Shown: piece after piece, positions 26,245-36,538 of the stretch
Layout of the letters: the number at the start of each line of letters is the position of its first letter
Numbering within the stretch: the first letter of the stretch is position 1
Assembly: GCF_014649715.1 (NCBI RefSeq)
Contig: NZ_BMTO01000005.1
Span: forward strand, 227,316 to 291,315
Reading direction: 5' to 3'
Length of the DNA: 64,000 bases
Source of the DNA: Streptomyces lateritius
GTDB taxonomy: Bacteria > Actinomycetota > Actinomycetes > Streptomycetales > Streptomycetaceae
Program-made: the position numbers and the translations under genes
The notes under the pieces: model-generated
Databases searched by the model: none
What the model was told of the DNA's origin: nothing
The model's input: the letters and a program-made list of their open reading frames with translations, nothing else

Positions 26245-26893
26245 ATCCTGTCGTCAGTAAATCCGCACCCACCCCGTTCTTGGCAAGAGGCCGGGGCCGG
26301 ATTTCCGGTCCTCCGGACGGCGGAGGGCGCAGGGTGCTCGGGGGCATGGAGGACGGCCGCCGTGCAGCCGCCGGGGCACACGCTCGCCACCGGCTCGCGC
26401 CAGGCCATCCGGACCAACGAGACCACGATGTACGAGGACCTCTTCGAGCTCTTCGAGGAGTTCTCCCGGCTGCTGGAGCACCCGCGGCCGCTCCATCACC
26501 GGCTGTTCCGACGACGTGACCGGTCTGCGCTCCAAGACCGTCAGCCGGATCGACGAGCACTACACGTGCAACATTCATCGGCGCAGCGCCTACGTCCCCG
26601 TGCTCGCCGACAACAACCTCGCCGACTGGTCTGACCCTGCCGGCCGCGCGCGGAGAGCTCGGGCGCCGGACTCCTGGGGCTCCGCCACGCCCGACCCGCA
26701 TGGACCGCCCGCCCCGCGTGTCGCCCGCCCCGCAAACCGTCGCTCACGCGATCGGGTGTGTTTGGCCGTCCCGGCGCGGATTCTCCGGGCGCGAGGGGAA
26801 GCGTGGAGAGAAACCGGAGGACGCAGGGACCTCCATGCCGGTCCGTCCCCGTCACCGGTGCCGTCACCTCCCACGCCCTCGCGAAAGCCGCCC
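26245..26893. other. 649-bp gap with possible frameshifted gene remnant
   Basis: No intact gene is seen between paaK and the P450 gene. On the plus strand, about 26425-26510 encodes YEDLFELFEEFSRLLEHPRP, and after a frame change about 26510-26630 encodes VTGLRSKTVSRIDEHYTCNI and RRSAYVPVLADNNLADW. Both look more protein-like than their surroundings. This may be one small gene broken by a frameshift; I do not recognise it. In other Streptomyces the rppA polyketide synthase gene precedes this P450 type, but nothing here resembles RppA. Confidence 0.35.
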
Positions 26894-28117
26894 ATGACCA
26901 CCACCGCAACCCCCGAGTCCCCCGACACCCCCGAGGTCCACTTCTGGGCCGTGCCCGACCTCACCGGTCTCGACTTCGACCCGCTGCTCGCCAAGCTGCT
27001 CCACGAGGACCCCGTCACCCGGATCCGCCTTCCGAACGGTGAGGGCCACGCCTGGCTGGTGACCCGCTACGAAGACGTCAAGTTCGTCTCCGTCGACCCC
27101 CGCTTCAGCCGGCAGGCCGTCTGGGGACGCCAGGTCACCCGCCTCGCCCCGCACTTCATCCCCATGGACGGAGCCGTCGGCTTCGCCGACCCGCCCGACC
27201 ACACCCGCATGCGGCGCGTGGTGGCCCGGGCCTTCAGCGCCCGCGCCCTGCGCTCCCTGCGCGACCACGCGCAGGCCACCATGGACCACCTGCTCGACAC
27301 CATGGCCGAACACGGCGCCCCCGCCGACCTGATGGCGATGGTCAACCGGCCCTTCCCGCTCGCCATGGTCAGCGAACTCATGGGCGTACCGGAGGACGAC
27401 CAGCCGCTGATGGCCCGGTGGTCCGACACCATCATCTCCTCGGCGGCGGGCCGCGAGGCCAGCGAGCGCGCCAAGGCCGACATGGGGCAGTACTTCACCG
27501 ACCTCATCGGCCGCAGCCACGGCACCGGGAAGGAGACCCTCGTCGCCGTCCTCGCCGACGCCGTCGACGACGGCACCCTGGAGGAGCACGAGGCCGTGGG
27601 CCTGGCCGTCCTCATCCAGATCGGCGGCGGGCACGCCGTGCGGAACAACAGCGCCAACATGGTCTACGCGCTCCTCACCCACCCCGAGCACCTCGCCCGG
27701 CTCCGCGCCGAACCGGAGCTGCTGCCGCAGGCGGTCGACGAACTGCTCCGCTACATCCCGCACCGCAACGCGGTGGGCCTGTCGCGGATCGCCCTGGAGG
27801 ACGTCGAGGTCGGCGGCGTCCTCATCCCCGCCGGCGACCCGGTCTACGTCTCGTACCTGACCGCCAACCGCGACCCGGACGTCTTCCCCGACCCCGAGCG
27901 GCTCGACTTCGACCGCGGCTACAACCCGCACGTCGCCTTCGGCCACGGACCGCACTACTGTCCCGGCTCCGCCCTGGCCCGCATCGAGTCGGAGATCCTC
28001 CTCGACTCCCTGTGGAAGCGGTTCCCCGGGCTGCGGCTCGCCGTGCCCGAGGAGGAGATCCAGTGGCAGCGCGGCGCCCTCATCAGAGGCCCCGAGACCC
28101 TCCCCGTCGCCTGGTGA
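26894..28117 (+). CDS. Cytochrome P450, CYP158-like (biflaviolin-synthase type)
   Basis: A 407-residue bacterial class-I P450. The haem ligand is C356 in FGHGPHYCPG, the ELLR motif is E283-R286, and MRRVVARAFSARALR lies near 106-120. The I-helix (IQIGGGHAVRNNS, 241-253) lacks the usual acid-Thr pair: the Thr position is A248. CYP158A2 of S. coelicolor also has Ala there and couples flaviolin phenolically. The stretch ELLRYIPHRNAVGLSRIALE is also very CYP158-like. With the cupin gene 34 nt downstream this recalls the rppA-CYP158-cupin operon. Ferredoxin partners are not encoded nearby. Substrate assignment is inference. Confidence 0.85.
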   Translation: MTTTATPESPDTPEVHFWAVPDLTGLDFDPLLAKLLHEDPVTRIRLPNGEGHAWLVTRYEDVKFVSVDPRFSRQAVWGRQVTRLAPHFIPMDGAVGFADPPDHTRMRRVVARAFSARALRSLRDHAQATMDHLLDTMAEHGAPADLMAMVNRPFPLAMVSELMGVPEDDQPLMARWSDTIISSAAGREASERAKADMGQYFTDLIGRSHGTGKETLVAVLADAVDDGTLEEHEAVGLAVLIQIGGGHAVRNNSANMVYALLTHPEHLARLRAEPELLPQAVDELLRYIPHRNAVGLSRIALEDVEVGGVLIPAGDPVYVSYLTANRDPDVFPDPERLDFDRGYNPHVAFGHGPHYCPGSALARIESEILLDSLWKRFPGLRLAVPEEEIQWQRGALIRGPETLPVAW

Positions 28118-28151
28118 GAGGAGAGAAACCGGTGAGAGGACAAAGAGCGCG

Positions 28152-28694
28152 ATGACGACGATCCGGCCCGCGGACGGCCTCGTCGTGCCGCCCGGCCACG
28201 GCAGGACCCTCACGACCGCCGCCCAGCGGGTGACGTTCAAGGTCACCGGCGAACACACACCGACCGCCTCCACCTTCGAGGTCGAGGTCCCGCCCGGCTT
28301 CGACGTGGGCGCCCACACCCACGGCCACAGCGAGGAACTGTTCTACCTCCTCGAAGGCGAGCTGGACGTCCTCGCCTTCGAACCGCTCGTCCGCACCCCC
28401 GACCGGTGGCGGGACTGGGAGTCCGCCTCCGGCGAGCGTGTCGTACGGGCGACACCCGGCACCCTGATCCTCGTACCACCGGGCTGCCCCCACGCGTTCG
28501 CCAACCCGACCGGGGAGCCCGCCCGGATGCTCTTCCAGGCGTCTCCGCCGCCGGACCACGAGCGGTACTTCGAGGAGCTGATGGAGATCCTCGGCTCGGG
28601 GGGAGAGGTCGACCACGCGGCCGTCGAGGCGCTCCGGCGCCGCTACGACATCGAACAGCTCACCCCGCTGCGGCACTCCCCGGAGCGGGTGTAG
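28152..28694 (+). CDS. Cupin protein, possibly MomA-like quinone-forming monooxygenase
   Basis: A 180-residue single cupin. Motif 1 is GAHTHGHSEELFYLLEGELDVLAFE (about 55-80), with two His and a Glu as metal-ligand candidates; motif 2 is LILVPPGCPHAFANPTG (about 112-128). It follows the CYP158-like gene by 34 nt. In RppA-type operons a cupin monooxygenase oxidises tetrahydroxynaphthalene to flaviolin, and this gene is in the matching position. The fold is confident. The monooxygenase role is inferred from context alone. The ATG at 28152 is preceded by GAGAGGAC at moderate distance. Confidence 0.75.
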   Translation: MTTIRPADGLVVPPGHGRTLTTAAQRVTFKVTGEHTPTASTFEVEVPPGFDVGAHTHGHSEELFYLLEGELDVLAFEPLVRTPDRWRDWESASGERVVRATPGTLILVPPGCPHAFANPTGEPARMLFQASPPPDHERYFEELMEILGSGGEVDHAAVEALRRRYDIEQLTPLRHSPERV

Positions 28695-28748
28695 GCACCT
28701 CGTGAAATGCGTTTGCCGTGCCGTGACGGGTGGTGGTGGAGTGCCCGC

Positions 28749-29534
28749 ATGGATCACACCGCGACACTCGCCCTGTTCGACCGCCAGATGCGGTGCGAAG
28801 CCCGCTCCGAGGGGCCCGGCAGCCGCGTCGAGCACACCGGTCCCGTCGTACGCCTGACGGGGCCGGCCCACGCCTGGAACGGCATCCTCTGGTCCGGACT
28901 CGACGAGGCCGGCGCCGACGCGGTCATCGCCGAGCAGATCCGTCACTTCACCGCACACGGCCGCGCCTTCGAGTGGAAGGTGTACGGACACGACCGCCCG
29001 GCCGATCTCCCGCAGCGGCTTCTCGCGGCCGGGTTCGCCGCCGAGGAGCAGGAGACCCTGATGGTCGCCGACGCGGCCGCGCTGCCCACCGCCGTCGAAC
29101 TGCCCGACGGCGTCGAACTGGTCCCCGTCACCGACGCCGCCGGGGTGCGGCTGGTGACCGAGGTCCACGACCGGGCCTTCGGCGGCGACAGCTCCCACAT
29201 CGGCCGTCAGCTCCTCGACCGACTGGCGAACACGCCGGACACCGTCGCCGCGGTGCTCGCGATGGCGGGCGACGAGCCGGTGAGCGCGGCGCGCCTCGAG
29301 CTGTACCCCGGCACGGACTTCGCCGGACTCTGGGGCGGGGGCACGGTCGAGCCGTGGCGGGGCAAGGGCCTCTACCGCGCCCTGGTCGCCTTCCGGACCC
29401 GGATCGCGGTCGAGCGCGGCCACCGCTTCGTCCAGGTCGACGCGGCCGACACCAGCCGCCCGATCCTCGCCCGCCTCGGCTTCGCGGCCCTCACCACGAC
29501 GACGCCGTACGTGTACGCCCCCGAGGGCCTGTGA
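28749..29534 (+). CDS. GNAT N-acetyltransferase
   Basis: A 261-residue GNAT protein whose catalytic domain lies in the C-terminal half. VELVPVTDAAGVRLVTEVHDRAFG is near 118-141, and the acetyl-CoA-binding segment GGTVEPWRGKGLYRALVAFRT near 195-215, then QVDAADTSRPILARLGF. The N-terminal ~110 residues form an extra domain seen in longer GNATs. GGTGGTGGAG lies before the ATG at 28749. It converges on the amidinotransferase gene with 3 nt between. The acceptor is unknown. Confidence 0.82.
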   Translation: MDHTATLALFDRQMRCEARSEGPGSRVEHTGPVVRLTGPAHAWNGILWSGLDEAGADAVIAEQIRHFTAHGRAFEWKVYGHDRPADLPQRLLAAGFAAEEQETLMVADAAALPTAVELPDGVELVPVTDAAGVRLVTEVHDRAFGGDSSHIGRQLLDRLANTPDTVAAVLAMAGDEPVSAARLELYPGTDFAGLWGGGTVEPWRGKGLYRALVAFRTRIAVERGHRFVQVDAADTSRPILARLGFAALTTTTPYVYAPEGL

Positions 29535-29537
29535 GGC

Positions 29538-30626
29538 TCAGGAGAAGTAGGACTCCAGCGTGCCGCGACGCCGGACGTCGAGCGTCGCGCAGTGGAACGA
29601 GCCGCCGAACGGCGCGTAATGCAGAAGGTCGCACGGAATCGGCTCGAACCCCCATGACTCGAGCGCGCGCAGCATGGTGGTGTGGTGCCGCTCGGCGATC
29701 ACCCGCTGGCCGTCGATCACGAGCACGTTCATGTTGAGCCATCTGCCGCACATCGAGGTGAGCTTGAGCAGGGGCCCCTTGAGCGGGTCCGGTTCGGGGG
29801 CGATCAGCACGTCCCACGACTTCAGGATGTCGGGCAGTCGGTCGACGTCGACGTATTCCGGGTTGACGAGCACTTTGCCGGGCGCGAGCGGAAGGAACGT
29901 CGTGTCGATGTGCATGGGCGCGCGGCATCGGCTCTCGATCTCGTGGACGCGGTACTCGGGTCCGAGATGGCGACGCATCCACTCGATGCCCGAGCGGTTG
30001 GTGACATTGCTCCTGGTGACGAAGATGTCCCGCCCCGCGCGCACGAAATCCGCCGCGTCGAACACCGGCTCGAATTCGGTGAGGATGTAGCGCATCGGCT
30101 CGTCGGCCCGGGGGATGGAGAAACGCGCCTCGAACAGGGCGTCGGAGAGCTGAGGCCTCGGCGCCGCCGTCCAGCGCGCGCCGCGCCGGAAGTAATCCTT
30201 GAGGATCGGCCGATAGGAGTGGGTCTCGAAATACCGGCACGGCCACGCCATCGGGGTCTCGATGATCTCGTCGCCGATCACCAGCAGGCTGTCACGGGGA
30301 CAGGCGTTCCCGAAGCCGCGTGACTTCCAGCCGGGGGTGCTGAAACGCCGCCGGTGGTCGACGGCCTCCGGCCGCCGGACCGTGACGCCGAGCGACCCAA
30401 GGAGCGTGATGAACTGATCGAGCTCCCGCTGGGCCGGCTCGATCAGCATCCGCGGAAACCGGAACCCGGCGGCGAGCCCCTGGAACCGTGCCGCCCACCG
30501 CGGGATGTTGCAGGACACCACCGGATGTCTGAAGGGGATCGTCGCGCCGTCGAGACGTCCGACGATGATCTCCTCCAGTGGGTCCCACTCGTTGTGCGAA
30601 CCGACCGGCGAGACGAGAGGTTCCAC
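29538..30626 (-). CDS. L-arginine amidinotransferase (AGAT/StrB1 family)
   Basis: A 362-residue enzyme that transfers the amidino group from arginine to an amine acceptor via a cysteine adduct. The catalytic triad is complete: D190 (EPVFDAADF), H239 (PMHIDTTF) and C346 (GGSFHCATLDVRR). The start SPVGSHNEWDPLEEIIVGR is typical. PMHID resembles glycine amidinotransferases, whereas the streptomycin enzyme StrB1 has THVD at this place. Such genes usually serve guanidino metabolites. No other biosynthetic gene for one is adjacent. The GTG start at 30626 follows AAGGA. It diverges from the AraC leader. Confidence 0.9.
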   Translation of the reverse strand: MEPLVSPVGSHNEWDPLEEIIVGRLDGATIPFRHPVVSCNIPRWAARFQGLAAGFRFPRMLIEPAQRELDQFITLLGSLGVTVRRPEAVDHRRRFSTPGWKSRGFGNACPRDSLLVIGDEIIETPMAWPCRYFETHSYRPILKDYFRRGARWTAAPRPQLSDALFEARFSIPRADEPMRYILTEFEPVFDAADFVRAGRDIFVTRSNVTNRSGIEWMRRHLGPEYRVHEIESRCRAPMHIDTTFLPLAPGKVLVNPEYVDVDRLPDILKSWDVLIAPEPDPLKGPLLKLTSMCGRWLNMNVLVIDGQRVIAERHHTTMLRALESWGFEPIPCDLLHYAPFGGSFHCATLDVRRRGTLESYFS

Positions 30627-30656
30627 GGCGCCGTCCTTCGCGGAAGGAGGTGACTC

Positions 30657-30761
30657 ATGACGTTGCCCACGTTACCCAAAGTGGCGGCTTCGGTCCGGTC
30701 GGCCCGACATCCACGAGATCCACTCCGGCGACGCGGGCGGCATGGGATGGTGGTCGCGTGA
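30657..30761 (+). CDS. 34-aa leader ORF translationally coupled to araC-type gene
   Basis: The ATG at 30657 has a near-ideal ribosome site (AAGGAGGTGACTC). The frame runs 34 codons and its TGA (30759-30761) overlaps the GTG start of the AraC-type gene at 30758 (GTGA). The AraC-type gene itself lacks a good ribosome site, so its translation probably depends on this leader. The peptide is basic and arginine-rich in its second half. It is too short to assign a function, and a role as an attenuating or coupling leader is inferred. Confidence 0.5.
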   Translation: MTLPTLPKVAASVRSARHPRDPLRRRGRHGMVVA

Positions 30762-31177
30762 CGTTGGAAGACCTCGTCCGGCTGCGCCGGGCCCGTGACC
30801 TGATGGACCGCGAGTACGCCGAGCCGTTCGACGTGCCGGCGCTTGCGCGCGTCGCCCTCATGTCGGCGGGCCACTTCTCCCGGAGCTTCCGCGCCGCCTT
30901 CGGCGAGACGCCGTACAGCTATCTGATGACGCGCCGGATCGAGCGCGCCAAGGCGCTGCTTCGACGGGGCGACATGACGGTCACCGAGGTCTGCTTCGCG
31001 GTCGGCTGTACGTCACTGGGATCGTTCAGCTCGCGGTTCACCGAGCTGGTCGGCGAGAGCCCGAGCGCCTACCGGGCCCGCGACCATGAGGCGGGCGCCG
31101 GCATCCCCGCCTGCGTCGCCAAGATCCACACCCGACCGGTCAGGAATGGAGAAGCGAAACCCTCCCCCCGACCGTAG
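30758..31177 (+). CDS. AraC-family transcriptional regulator (HTH domain only)
   Basis: A 139-residue protein consisting almost only of the double helix-turn-helix DNA-binding domain: ALARVALMSAGHFSRSFRAAFGETPYSYLMTRRIERAKALL, then VTEVCFAVGCTSLGSFSSRFTELVGESPSAYRA. There is no effector-binding domain, as in SoxS/MarA-sized members. The GTG start overlaps the stop of a 34-codon leader. A VOC gene starts 10 nt downstream and a UvrA-like gene follows. This AraC-VOC pairing is frequent in actinobacteria, where the regulator likely controls the pair. Confidence 0.87.
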   Translation: MTLEDLVRLRRARDLMDREYAEPFDVPALARVALMSAGHFSRSFRAAFGETPYSYLMTRRIERAKALLRRGDMTVTEVCFAVGCTSLGSFSSRFTELVGESPSAYRARDHEAGAGIPACVAKIHTRPVRNGEAKPSPRP

Positions 31178-31187
31178 CGTCGTACGC

Positions 31188-31604
31188 ATGGACATCACGC
31201 TCTCGCAATGCTTCATCGCCGTCGACGACCACGACAAGGCGCTCCCCTTCTACCGGGACGTCCTCGGCCTGGAGGTGCGCAACGACGTCGGGTTCGAGGG
31301 CATGCGCTGGGTGACCGTCGGATCGCCGTCGCAGCCCGACGTGGAGATCGTGCTGGAGCCGCCCCTCGCCGACCCGAACGCCTCGCCCGCCGACAAGGAG
31401 GCCATGGCGGAACTCCTGGCGAAGGGTCTGCTGCGCGGGGTCATCTTCCGCACCGACGACGTCGACGCCACATTCGAACGCATCCGCGCCGCGGGCGCCG
31501 AGGTGCTGCAGGAGCCCATGGACCAGCCGTACGGCGTCCGCGACTGCGCCTTCCGCGATCCGGCCGGCAACATGCTGCGCTTCACCCGACCCCGCGGGCA
31601 CTGA
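31188..31604 (+). CDS. VOC-superfamily (glyoxalase/dioxygenase-like) protein
   Basis: A 138-residue VOC protein: ITLSQCFIAVDDHDKALPFYRDVLGLEVRND at the N-terminus and VRDCAFRDPAGNMLRFTRP at the C-terminus, with the Glu ligand position changed to an Arg-Phe context. The ATG at 31188 begins 10 nt after the AraC-type gene, and the UvrA-like gene follows after 70 nt, so the three may be one operon. Such proteins include bleomycin-type drug-binding proteins, which would fit a resistance block, but no substrate can be read from the sequence. Confidence 0.85.
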   Translation: MDITLSQCFIAVDDHDKALPFYRDVLGLEVRNDVGFEGMRWVTVGSPSQPDVEIVLEPPLADPNASPADKEAMAELLAKGLLRGVIFRTDDVDATFERIRAAGAEVLQEPMDQPYGVRDCAFRDPAGNMLRFTRPRGH

Positions 31605-31635
31605 GTTCCGGTCCCGCGCACGGGACGCCCCATCG

Positions 31636-31664
31636 CACAGACACCACAGGCACAGACGCCACAG
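31636..31664. repeat. Direct repeat CACAGAC(A/G)CCACAG, two copies
   Basis: Two 14-bp copies with one mismatch and a 15-bp period lie just upstream of the ribosome site of the UvrA-like gene. They could be a direct-repeat binding site, for example for the AraC-type protein, or simple slippage. The evidence is position only. Confidence 0.4.
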
Positions 31665-31674
31665 AGGGAGAGAC

Positions 31675-34070
<2,396 letters not shown>

Positions 34071-34074
<4 letters not shown>

Positions 34075-34895
34075 CGAGCGGACACCTTCCGGGGCGTCCA
34101 ATGGGGCGGTCGCTCGAAGCCCTCGGGCAGGCGGGTGGCCGCGTCGCCGCGGGCCGCGTTCAGCTGGGGCTGGGTGAGGAACAGGGCGCCGGTCAGGTCC
34201 GCGCCGGAGAGATCGGCGTCGCGGAGGTCGGCGCCGATCAGGTCGGTCAGGGTCAGATCCGCGCCCGAGAGGTCCGCGGCGATGAGCAGCGCCCCGCGCA
34301 GGTCGGCGCCCCGCAGCTTCGCCCCGCGCAGCCGGGCGCCGATCAGATCGGCGCCCCGCCGGCTCTGCGTCCTGCCGCCCGCCGTCGCCCGTACCAAGGC
34401 GCTGGTCTTCAGCAGGAGCGGATTGACCTCCGCCCGGACGGCGGCCACGTCCAGCTTCTCCAGCGCGTCCGCCGTGCCCTCGGTGAGCTCCTCCACCCCG
34501 GCCAGCGCGCGCCGCAGCTCGCCGTGGAGCGAGCGGGTCGCGGGCAGTGCGAGCGCTTCGGTGAGATAGCGCAGCAGCTCGTGGAGCTGGCGCATCACCG
34601 GGAACACCTCGTACATCTGGCGGGAGGTCTCCGGGGCCTCGCGCCAGGAGACCCCGCCGAAGGTGACCTGCGAGACCTTCTGGCCCGCGCCGAAGCAGTC
34701 GTACACCGTGCAGCCGGAGAAGCCGCTCGGCCGCAGCCTCGTGTGGATCGAGCAGCGGAAGTCCTCCGCGAGGTTCCGGCACGGCTCACCGGACGACTTG
34801 TTCACGGCGAAGTCCGCCGACCTGGCGAAGGGAAGCGCCACGCAGCAGAGCCCGAAGCAGTTCGCGCAGTCGCCTCGGAGGGTCTCGGAGGACAT
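34071..34895 (-). CDS. Pentapeptide-repeat protein with N-terminal Cys-rich domain
   Basis: A 274-residue protein. Residues about 5-80 contain many cysteines (GDCANCFGLCCVALPF, then EPCRNL, RCSIH and SGCTVYDCFGAG), which could bind a metal or Fe-S cluster. A helical middle follows. Residues about 190-250 are pentapeptide repeats of the A(D/N)LxX type (GADLIGARLRGAKLRGADLRGA), predicted to form a right-handed quadrilateral helix. Some pentapeptide proteins mimic DNA and protect gyrase. The ATG at 34895 follows GAAGGAACC. Convergent overlap with the UvrA-like gene is 4 nt. The combination with a cysteine domain recurs in actinobacteria; its role is unknown to me. Confidence 0.82.
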
Positions 34896-34998
34896 GGTGG
34901 TGCGGTTCCTTCGCCGGTAGGGGGTGGACACACCACCGTATCGCGCCGTCGGCGAACACGGTTGCGAAGATCGTCGGTGGGCGAGCAGGATCGACGCC

Positions 34999-36519
34999 AT
35001 GCCGCACTTCGCCACGTACGACGGAACCCAACTCGCCTACCACACAAGGGGAGAGGGGGAGCCCCTGGTCTGCCTGCCCGGCGGGCCGATGCGCGACTCC
35101 GTGTACCTGGGCGACCTCGGCGGACTCACCGCCCACCGGACGCTGATCGTGCTCGACCCGCGCGGCGTCGGCGCCAGTGGGACTCCCGCCGATCGGGGCA
35201 CGTACCGCTGCGACCGGCAGGCGGCCGATGTCGAGGCGCTCCGCGTCCACCTCGGTCTGGAGCGGATGGACCTGCTGGCGCACTCCGGCGCGGGGAACCT
35301 CGCGACCCTCTACGCGGCGGCGCACCCCGAGCGGTTGCGCTCCCTGGTCCTGGTCACGTCCGGCCTGCGGGCCGTCGGTGTGGAGACCACCGACGAGGAG
35401 TGGGACAAGGCCGTCGAGGTCTTCGCGGATCAGCCCTGGTACGCCGCTTCCCGGGCCGCCCTGGCGACGATCGGTCCCGACACGCCGCTGCCCACGCTCC
35501 TGGAGATCATCGGCCCCTTCGGTTACGGGCACTGGGACGAGACCGCACAGGAGCACGCCGCCGCGGCCGCCGGGCAGCTCAACGCGGAGGCGATGGCCGC
35601 CTATCACGGGCCCGGCGCCTACGATCCCGAGGCGACCCGGGCCGCGCTCAGCGCGCTCACCGCGCCCGTCCTCGTCCTCGCCGGGGAGTACGACGCTGGC
35701 CCGACCCCGGCGAAGGCGGCCGAGCAGGCGGCGTACTTCCCCCACGCCGAGCTGGTGGTGCAGCCACGCGCGGGACACTTCCCCTGGGTGGACGACCCCG
35801 GCGCCTTCGTCCGTCCGATCGCCGCCTTCCTCGACCCGGAGGTCCGCACGGTCACGGTCGACGGGGTCCGCCTCGCGTACCGGGTGTGGGGCGTGGAGGG
35901 CGCCCGGCCCGTCGTCCTGGTCCACGGCCGGGGCGGGAGCAGCGCCGACTGGACACGTGTCGCCGAGGAACTGGCCACCGACAGGCGGGTGTACGCCGTC
36001 GATCTGCGCGGCCACGGGCTGAGCGACCGCCCCGGCCACTACGGCTTCGACGTGTTCCGTGACGAACTGCGCGGTTTCCTCATGGCGCTCGGGCTGAGCG
36101 GCGCCACCGTCGTCGGTCACTCCATGGGCGGTGCGGCGGCCTGTCTGCTGGCCCAGCGGGAGCCGGACCTGATCGGGCGGCTCGTCCTGGAGGACTCCCC
36201 GGTCTTCTTCCCGCTCGACCCGCCGCGCCCCCTCGCCGCCCGCCCGGAGGGCCCGCCGGCATTCGACTGGGAGGTGGTCCTGGCGACCGACGCCCAGCTG
36301 AACGAGCCCGACCCGGCCTGGCGCGAGGAGCTTTCCGCCGTCACCGCCCCCACCCTGGTCCTCGGCGGCGGTGAGCGGAGCCACCTTCCGCAGGAGCAGC
36401 TCGTGTGGTTGGCAGGGAAAATCCCCGGCGCCCGGCACGTCACGATCGAGGCCGGCCACCTGATCCACGCCTCCGCGCCGGACGAATACCTCGCCGCACT
36501 GCGGGAGTTCGGCGTCTAG
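34999..36519 (+). CDS. Tandem double alpha/beta-hydrolase protein
   Basis: A 506-residue protein with two complete alpha/beta-hydrolase domains. Domain 1 (about 1-275) has LVCLPGGPM, nucleophile S96 in AHSGAGN, acid in VLAGEYDAGP and RAGHFPW. Domain 2 (about 280-506) has VVLVHGRGGSS, nucleophile S375 in VGHSMGGAA, VLGGGERS in place of the usual acid segment, and EAGHLIH. Single-domain enzymes are about 280 residues, so this is a fusion and not a run-on: the link (FLDPEVRTVTVDGVRLAYRV) is in frame with no gap. Substrates are unknown. The ATG at 34999 follows GCAGGA. It diverges from the pentapeptide gene. Confidence 0.88.
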   Translation: MPHFATYDGTQLAYHTRGEGEPLVCLPGGPMRDSVYLGDLGGLTAHRTLIVLDPRGVGASGTPADRGTYRCDRQAADVEALRVHLGLERMDLLAHSGAGNLATLYAAAHPERLRSLVLVTSGLRAVGVETTDEEWDKAVEVFADQPWYAASRAALATIGPDTPLPTLLEIIGPFGYGHWDETAQEHAAAAAGQLNAEAMAAYHGPGAYDPEATRAALSALTAPVLVLAGEYDAGPTPAKAAEQAAYFPHAELVVQPRAGHFPWVDDPGAFVRPIAAFLDPEVRTVTVDGVRLAYRVWGVEGARPVVLVHGRGGSSADWTRVAEELATDRRVYAVDLRGHGLSDRPGHYGFDVFRDELRGFLMALGLSGATVVGHSMGGAAACLLAQREPDLIGRLVLEDSPVFFPLDPPRPLAARPEGPPAFDWEVVLATDAQLNEPDPAWREELSAVTAPTLVLGGGERSHLPQEQLVWLAGKIPGARHVTIEAGHLIHASAPDEYLAALREFGV

Positions 36520-36538
36520 AGCGTCTAGAGCGTCTAGA
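36512..36538. repeat. Three tandem copies of GCGTCTAGA at a convergent gene junction
   Basis: The 9-bp unit is repeated exactly three times. The first copy supplies the TAG stop of the double hydrolase, and the third supplies, on the other strand, the TAG stop of the acyl-CoA synthetase at 36534. Expansion in 9-bp steps would not disturb either frame. Confidence 0.85.

Noticed and set aside
34101..36062. A 653-codon frame spanning the pentapeptide gene and the first hydrolase domain
   Set aside because: It crosses two real divergent genes in the wrong frames and is arginine/glycine-rich without domains.
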